64,000 nt of DNA. Source: Panaeolus papilionaceus. Lineage: Eukaryota > Basidiomycota > Agaricomycetes > Agaricales. This document shows positions 58,481 to 64,000 of the stretch, piece after piece (positions within the stretch are counted from its first letter, which is position 1; each line of letters starts with the position of its first letter). The stretch covers positions 1,798,001-1,862,000 of the forward strand of contig JADNRZ010000008.1 of NCBI GenBank assembly GCA_015501605.1, written 5' to 3'. The translations under genes were made by a program, and so were the position numbers. The notes under the pieces are model-generated. The model saw only the letters and a program-made list of their open reading frames with translations. It was not told where the DNA came from and searched no databases.

Positions 58481-59463
58481 CGGGTACCTGGTCACCCCCT
58501 GGAAGCTGGTCACGACAGGATTTCCACCTCTGCTGGGCCGTTTCAAGCAAATCTTTTTGGATAGACCATTAGAAAGTTTATCCAGCATGCTATATATGAA
58601 ATTTGGTTGAGCTGCGTGAGCTACTCAAAGAGATATGAAGCTGTTTCCATCCTTAGAGTGTGTTCCGGGGCTATTTCCTTATTTACACATCAGCCTCATG
58701 ATGCTTTACCCACCATATCTCTGCTCCTCGATGGAATTGCATAAAATAAAAACATATACTGAGATTCTTGGTGTTTCCTTTGTTGCTATTATGCATATAA
58801 ATGTCCAGAAAATATCTGATAATCACTATAGTGGGTATTTCCCTTCTATGACCCCAAACTCCTGTCAGAAATATATCATAATGTTGGAAAATAGGTAGTT
58901 CATCCAATCCTGCATATCTTCCTTCGAAATTTTGTACGGGGCAATTTAGAATACTACTCAACCATTTAATATACAATTTGTAATTTTTGCTATTTTAAAA
59001 AAAATGATATATAGTGGTGTTCATTTAAACATTATTCTGAGCTTGGGCCCAAGTTCCTGCTATAATAATGGCAATAAACAGTGTTAAATGAACATGTATA
59101 CTAGTATATACACACACAGTATATGAAATTATGTAGCAAATATGTATATTTATTGAAACATCGCAGTAAAACTTGATGTGTGGACCAAAAATACAGTTGC
59201 ATCCATCGAGATGAAGGTTGTTGGCCTCGTGGGAATCAACCTTGATGGCGCATCAAAACCGGGTGACCAGGTTCCCGGTTTGGGCAGATTTTGAGGTCCT
59301 CAATGTAAAATATTCGTGGAGCCTCCAACACTCCTCCAAAAAATATATAATTTGAAATTCATGTACATTACATGCTAGAGAATGCTCTACACTATTTTTT
59401 TTTTGAAGATATTGTGCCGGAGTCATATAATGCGCATTTTCGGCTTAGGTGACCAGGTACCCG
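58481..59463. mobile_element. Putative inverted-repeat element (983 bp)
   Basis: The ends CGGGTACCTGGTCACC (58481-58496) and GGTGACCAGGTACCCG (59448-59463) are perfect 16-bp inverted repeats. Related motifs occur inside (GCTGGTCAC near 58506 and a palindromic block with GGTGACCAGGTTCCCGG near 59262). The interior is AT-rich with no long frame. I see no convincing target-site duplication, so the exact ends are less certain than for the other two elements. Confidence 0.6.
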
Positions 59464-61029
59464 AATAAGAACAGTATCCTTTCTGATTTCTCTCAATGTG
59501 ATTTATCCGGTAGTCGAGAGACGGGGAACCTATCCAGGAAAATCACCGTCTTGGAGAGGCATTCGACGTAGTGGTAATGACTTACGGTATAATAGTATTA
59601 ATTATGGGGACTTGGAGAACATATGCACCAAGATAGGCTCGAGTGCTCGTCCTGTTATGTATAGCGATTCAAAATCGTGGATTGGGAATTTGTCAAGGTA
59701 TTTATTTCAATAGGACATCCTCGTTCGTTTCTCTCGCAAGGTTACTCCGAGGAGGAGGTGGCGATTTGGCGACAGGCCCATCATCACTAATGGTCAGCCT
59801 CGAGTTTTAAAGAGGAGTCCTTGCGCAGAGCCACCAATGTTCAGATCATTGACCGATTCAGATCAATGATCAATATTAAGCATGAACCTCTCTCATCTCT
59901 TCCTCATGTCGTGTAAAATACTCTGTATATGAGGTTTTGATAGTACTGAGTATTCAATGGCTTCCATTAAGCCTTGTGTCATTTCGCAATCCGAGAAACA
60001 CTTCTACCATTCTCATCACACAGTCTCCTACCTTTCTATCCTATCGTCTCCATCTATCCATCAACGCTCTTCAGGGCCATCGCCCAACTTTTGATTCTCC
60101 TTCAATCGGAATCATCCTCGCAATACCGGTAAAAGAAGGCTATCTTGACATCACAGTCACCGCTATGTTCGCTTCCATCGCTGATCTGACTCAAAAAAGG
60201 GGTATACATCGTCTGCTGATCGCAACCCCCGTGTGGCCAGCAATCCTCATAGCTATGGGGTAATCTTGTCTTGCCACATCGCTTGTTTCGGACTCATGAT
60301 TGAATTCATTTTTGACAATGGGACACTACGAGTCCGCGCCTCTCAGTGCACGATTTGTCCCGGATTACCTATCCCAGTTGGCTGGATGACCTTCAGGGGA
60401 TATCTTCACTCCATCGTCACGTTTATGATCCCGCAGTCATAATATCGCTTCTTTAACCTGATTACGACACGCAGCTGATCTGACACCTTTCATCCATGAA
60501 TCCCATGATACCCGCCCACCTTGAGAATTCGCACAGCCGTCTTTGTACTTATTTGTCATGGTGTCAGAGAATTCCCTGATACCCATCTTATGGTGACGAT
60601 CCTATATTAACTCGGATTAGTCTCATTGCGTGCTGGATTTTGTAGCATCCCCATCTCGTTTATTCTTCTCTTGGTTTATTCGAATACATTTTCCGCACAT
60701 ATATGCACCCTAATTATGTGTCTGAGGTCTGTTCTCCATAGGACTGATCAGGAATGATTCTACAATCTCCATGTTTATTTATCTTCCTAAATCAAGGCAG
60801 GCGAGTACGCCCTGCGAAGTCAGCGCGCATGCATTCCGACTGCGCATATTCCTACTTTGATACTGATAGTAGGACGGTCGTTTTTCGGTGCGGTCCCCTA
60901 TTTTTAAATTCCGACACTGTGACTTGGGTCCATTGAATCCTTCTTCGATGCACCGGGTCTTCTCCGGTAGTAGGAATTACGGCAGGCTTTTCCAATCTAT
61001 TTTTGAAGCTTGAAAGTAGCCTTGAAACC
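59464..61029. other. Intergenic, no supported gene
   Basis: Short frames only. Part of 60580-60660 resembles 58150-58210 weakly (GATCCTATA, GCTGGxTTTTG); too little to define a repeat. Confidence 0.4.
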
Positions 61030-61114
61030 CTTTCAACGCCGAAAATCACCCATCGATTCACGATAAAAGCTTCGATGTCTGCGTCCAAATGCTGCAGTGC
61101 CTTCGTATCTTGCA
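61030..61114 (+). promoter_or_regulatory. Conserved upstream block (double-CBM1 gene 5)
   Basis: GCCGAAAATCACCCATCG, ACGATAAAAGCTTCGATGTC and GCTGCAGTGCCTTCGTATC precede the start, the same order as upstream of genes 1-4 but on the plus strand. Confidence 0.6.
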
Positions 61115-61774
61115 ATGGTCCATTTTGCTACTTCTCTTGTTTCTCTGCTCGCATTCCTTCCGTACGCGTTGGCTGGGCTGCAATGTAAGAGCAATGCAAT
61201 ATGCACATAGTTTGATTTGGGATCCAATAATCATATACAGGTGGTGGGAAAGGATGGACTGGCCCGACGGTCTGTCCTGGTGCTTCTTGGTAGTGCGTAA
61301 TTTCGCTATGCTGGAAATTCATCAACTGGCCTGTGGACTGACACGCCTTCCAGCGAAGTGTGTGCCTACATCAACGAAGGTATCTCGATAGCTTCCGACA
61401 TTTCGAGAGAAGTCGGTAGACTCATCCAATCAACACGCAGATCTCAGTGAATGTCGCATAGGTCAATACGCACAATGTAAGAGACTCTTCAGGCTATGGT
61501 ATTTTTATCCTATATTGACACTATACCCAAGGTGGCGGTCAAGGATACAACGGCAACACCGTCTGTGTTCCTGGGTAAGGATTTCTCTCCTTTACATGCC
61601 AACCTACAAGAATCTGATGAATTGGGACGCAGCACGAAATGTGTCCGCTTCAATGACTGTAAGCGACAAAATTCTCATAAAACTGTATGCTCTGTAGGCC
61701 TTGGGCTAATATGGATCCCTCAAGTTTATAGCATTTGTGAATCTTTGGACTACCCTGAGCGGACACCCGCCTGA
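61115..61774 (+). CDS. Secreted double-CBM1 protein, gene 5 (inverted copy)
   Basis: Seven coding exons, 100 aa, start at 61115, stop ending at 61774. Signal peptide MVHFATSLVSLLAFLPYALA. The linker before module 1 is shorter (GL instead of QIKPQ). Module 1: QCGGKGWTGPTVCPGASWYE, then VCAYINE and DLSECR. Module 2: AQCGGQGYNGNTVC, GTKCVRFNDFYSIC; the Trp of GW is Tyr here, still aromatic. The tail ESLDYPERTPA is shared with gene 3. All splice sites are usable (GTAAGA, GTGCGT, GTATCT, GTAAGA, GTAAGG, GTAAGC), so the gene looks functional despite lying 12 kb away and in the opposite orientation to the tandem group. Confidence 0.86.
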
Positions 61775-62399
61775 AGCCGATGTGCATGGTAGCACCACGC
61801 CAAAGTTGGATAGCTTCTAGTATGTTTACTCTTAGTACTCCTAAACATTCTTCGCCCCTGCCTTGCTTAATTCGCTCACCCCCTTTCTCTATAGTTCTCG
61901 ATAGGCGGGGATGTGAGAATGAAGTTATGTGATCTATGTACGAGTAGAGTGTGTGTTGATTTGAAAATCAAGTACATGATATAATACTGCTGAGGCACAC
62001 CTCAGAAGATTGAGAAGGTGAAAGGACGGTACAGTCTTCGAGAACGTGTGAGGTTCAAAAGGTCAGATATCGTGTCAACAGAGAATGTGTACGAAGCAAG
62101 ATAAACTCATAACCTCATCCTCGGTCAATCGCCAACCTCATCCAGGAAACACGGTAAAGTGAATATACTACACGAAGGATGCATATGAGCTGGATAGATG
62201 ACGGTTGGTATCGATGAAAACCATACATTATCGCGTCATCGAGCCTCACCGTTTCCTTCTCTATGTATTGGCCCACTCACCGCATTACAAACTTCTGGCA
62301 TTAGTTGAAGACATACTTCGTTTGTGCTGTCCTCGTGTCATTTGCCCTGGTTGGTGCCTATTCTGTAGGCTATGTGCTCTTCCTTCCATCCTCAACTTG
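61775..62399. other. Downstream of double-CBM1 gene 5
   Basis: The first 60 nt (GTGCATGGTAGCACCACGCC) match the 3' region of gene 3. No other gene is seen. Confidence 0.45.
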
Positions 62400-62790
62400 A
62401 TCCTCTCGGCACGAGCAACGAACCCGGTTCTAGGATAACTTCGAAGAGGAGATGGGAAGGTGAGGTGAGTGTGAGGTGAAATGAGACGAAAACGGAGGAC
62501 GAAAACGACGAAAATAAGGGCTGACAAAGGTGTACACGGACACCAGACGATGACGAAGACGAAATACGAAGACGAAACACGAAATACGAGGGCGGAAGAG
62601 ACTTCTATTGGTTGTAAAGTAGGTATATGATATATGGAAAATTATGGAAAATCATGGAAATAGAAAGAAAATACTCCAACCTACGGAAACCAAGAGCGCT
62701 CGGCGCGTGAACGTTCCGCTGATGCAAATAGAAATACACAGAAAATTACGGAAAAATCGAAAAAATAGGGGGATACTGATGCTGTGCTCA
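62400..62790 (-). repeat. Dispersed repeat, inverted partner of 47080-47450
   Basis: The reverse complement reads TTTGCATCAGCGGAACG, GCGCTCTTGGTTTCC, ATATATCATATACC, and CGTATTTCGTCTTCGTC in the same order as 47080-47450. It lies downstream of gene 5 just as its partner lies downstream of gene 4. Confidence 0.7.
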
Positions 62791-63500
62791 TCACCGCGAT
62801 TGAATGCCTTCATCACATCTTTGGTGCAGCTGCTCGTTTGCCATGGTATAGAGGCGCACGCCTTGGTCCCTTTTCCCTGTTCTGTGTTGTCCGTACGTTC
62901 TTATTCTTCGTCGGTTTGACTGGCTAGTTGTACGGCGGCTTTAACACTATTGGGGTTATTTTTAATAGTCAGTAGTATAATGAACGTTTTATGATTCAGA
63001 AGACGTGTGCGCCAAAGTGCAACCAGTACCAGCTATCAAATTTTGACCGTTTTGCGGCGTCGTCATTACGTAGGAAGTCCCATCCTTCGATTAGCCCGTG
63101 TAGCGTTGTGCACCGTGCAGGCCCGGTCTTCGGCTCAGTAGCCACAACGATACCATTAAAATCTGTTACGTCTGAACTCGTCGGCTTCTAAGTTTAAGTC
63201 CACACACTGTGAAGTTGGAGAAGATCCGAGGACGAAATTCTCAGCCCGTGGTCAGATTTTGCACTGTAGATGCACCCTCATGATCAACGAAGATAACCTT
63301 CCACCTACAGGGCGGGTTATTCCCTTCGCTACCCCTACCCAAATCCTCTGGCTACGTAATTTCTGACTCTACGAGTCATAGTTTCCCATCTCGAAACCCT
63401 ACCTGTCAGTTTTCCTGCCTCATATGATTTTACAGTGTGTTATCGTCGGTGTGGTGATTAACCTTCGACCCTTTCCTGGCTGCAACTTTCACCATCAGAC
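62791..63500. other. Intergenic, no supported gene
   Basis: Short frames only. Upstream parts of the P450 relic may be hidden here, but I cannot align them. Confidence 0.4.
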
Positions 63501-63990
63501 GTCGAGAACGATGATGTTGTGGGGCGCTTTGGTTGGATGTATGCAGCGTTCGAAGAAATGACTGTCGTCGACATAGAGTGCCAACGGAAACACCCCGCCG
63601 GATTTGGTAAGTAGCTACTGTAAAATGAAATATCAAATTTCAAAGGAACACTGATAATGACATTGGTGTTCCTGTAGCGGGCGTGACTCGAATGGTAGAT
63701 GAGGATTTTACCTTGTCTAACGGAATCATCATTCCGAAAGGCTGCAAGGTAGCTTTTGCCACTATACATTTCGATGAAGCAGTATTCGAAAAATATTCGA
63801 TATCACCACCGTCCGTGTCGATTCACTCGTCTTCTGTTATGAAAGGCACGCCTGCCCTGGTCGGTTCTTCCCAGCTACTGAACTGAAAAGCTTGATTGCA
63901 CTACCACACGAAGTTAGAGAAAGAGGGAGAAAGGCCGACTGATATCTCAACAGGACTGAATTTGATACCAGTCACCAGATCTCACAGGGA
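63501..63990 (+). pseudogene. P450 relic (exons 8-9 part), opposite strand to the array
   Basis: The end of exon 8 (to 63606) reads GRFGWMYAAFEEMTVVD, IECQRKHPAGF, matching the K-helix region (GWTKEAVDEMVVIDSFIRESQRLHPG) with several residues lost. The GTAAGT donor and TGTAG acceptor (exon 9 from 63678) are still present. Exon 9 starts DEDFTLSNGIIIPKG. The next about 50 codons, including the PERF region, are deleted. The frame is then shifted to DITTVRVDSLV and a damaged heme site, FCYERHACPGRF, where both Gly are changed. The end resembles P450 copy 4 (DDISTGLNLIP). It is non-functional. Confidence 0.82.
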
Positions 63991-64000
63991 AGGTGTCGTT

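Overview
The window reads as nuclear DNA of a mushroom-forming basidiomycete (Agaricomycetes). Genes are cut by many short (about 50-80 nt) GT-AG introns. The gene families also fit: tandem microsomal P450s with a shared 9-exon layout, small secreted CBM1 (cellulose-binding) proteins, expanded membrane-anchored kinase-like proteins, F-box proteins, PPxY-bearing alpha-arrestins and a vacuolar M28 protease. There is no bacterial-style operon, no CRISPR array and no rRNA. All gene models were built by eye from open frames, splice signals and comparison between paralogues inside the window; no database search was run.

Layout. 1-0.2 kb: 5' end of a small secreted protein. 2-11.3 kb: a kinase-like family in tandem, with two intact genes (5387-6755, 7151-8531), a 5'-truncated copy with one nonsense codon (2060-2879) and a copy broken by a 701-bp inverted-repeat element plus deletions (9440-11343). 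A new 74-aa gene lies at 4682-5088. 11.7-15.1 kb: an F-box gene converging on a coiled-coil, probably DUF6697-type gene. 16.9-32.7 kb: five complete P450 genes, all on the minus strand. The array is interrupted at 24.9-27.5 kb by a decayed copy of the 3' half of a kinase-like gene, a nuclease-like (EEP) gene and a truncated P450. 35.8-37.4 kb: an alpha-arrestin.

37.9-48.6 kb: four tandem minus-strand genes, and a fifth on the plus strand at 61.1 kb, each coding for a roughly 100-aa secreted protein made only of two CBM1-like modules. A 973-bp element with about 165-bp inverted repeats and TA target duplication lies between copies 1 and 2. 49.6-53.9 kb: a PFF1-type vacuolar protease with one frame problem. 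54.2-56.8 kb: a second, larger alpha-arrestin. 57-61 kb: gene-poor, with one further inverted-repeat element. 63.5-64 kb: a P450 relic on the plus strand.

How it fits together. The window is mainly a record of tandem and inverted duplication followed by decay. The P450 array has no terpene synthase, PKS or NRPS beside it here, so it looks like a paralogue array rather than a complete biosynthetic cluster. The CBM1-only proteins would act outside the cell on cellulose or cell wall. The two arrestins are likely Rsp5/Nedd4-type ubiquitin-ligase adaptors. The most interesting items are the double-CBM1 family with its duplicated intron pattern and spliced 3' UTR, the nested rearrangement at 24.9-27.5 kb, and the kinase-like family with altered catalytic motifs.
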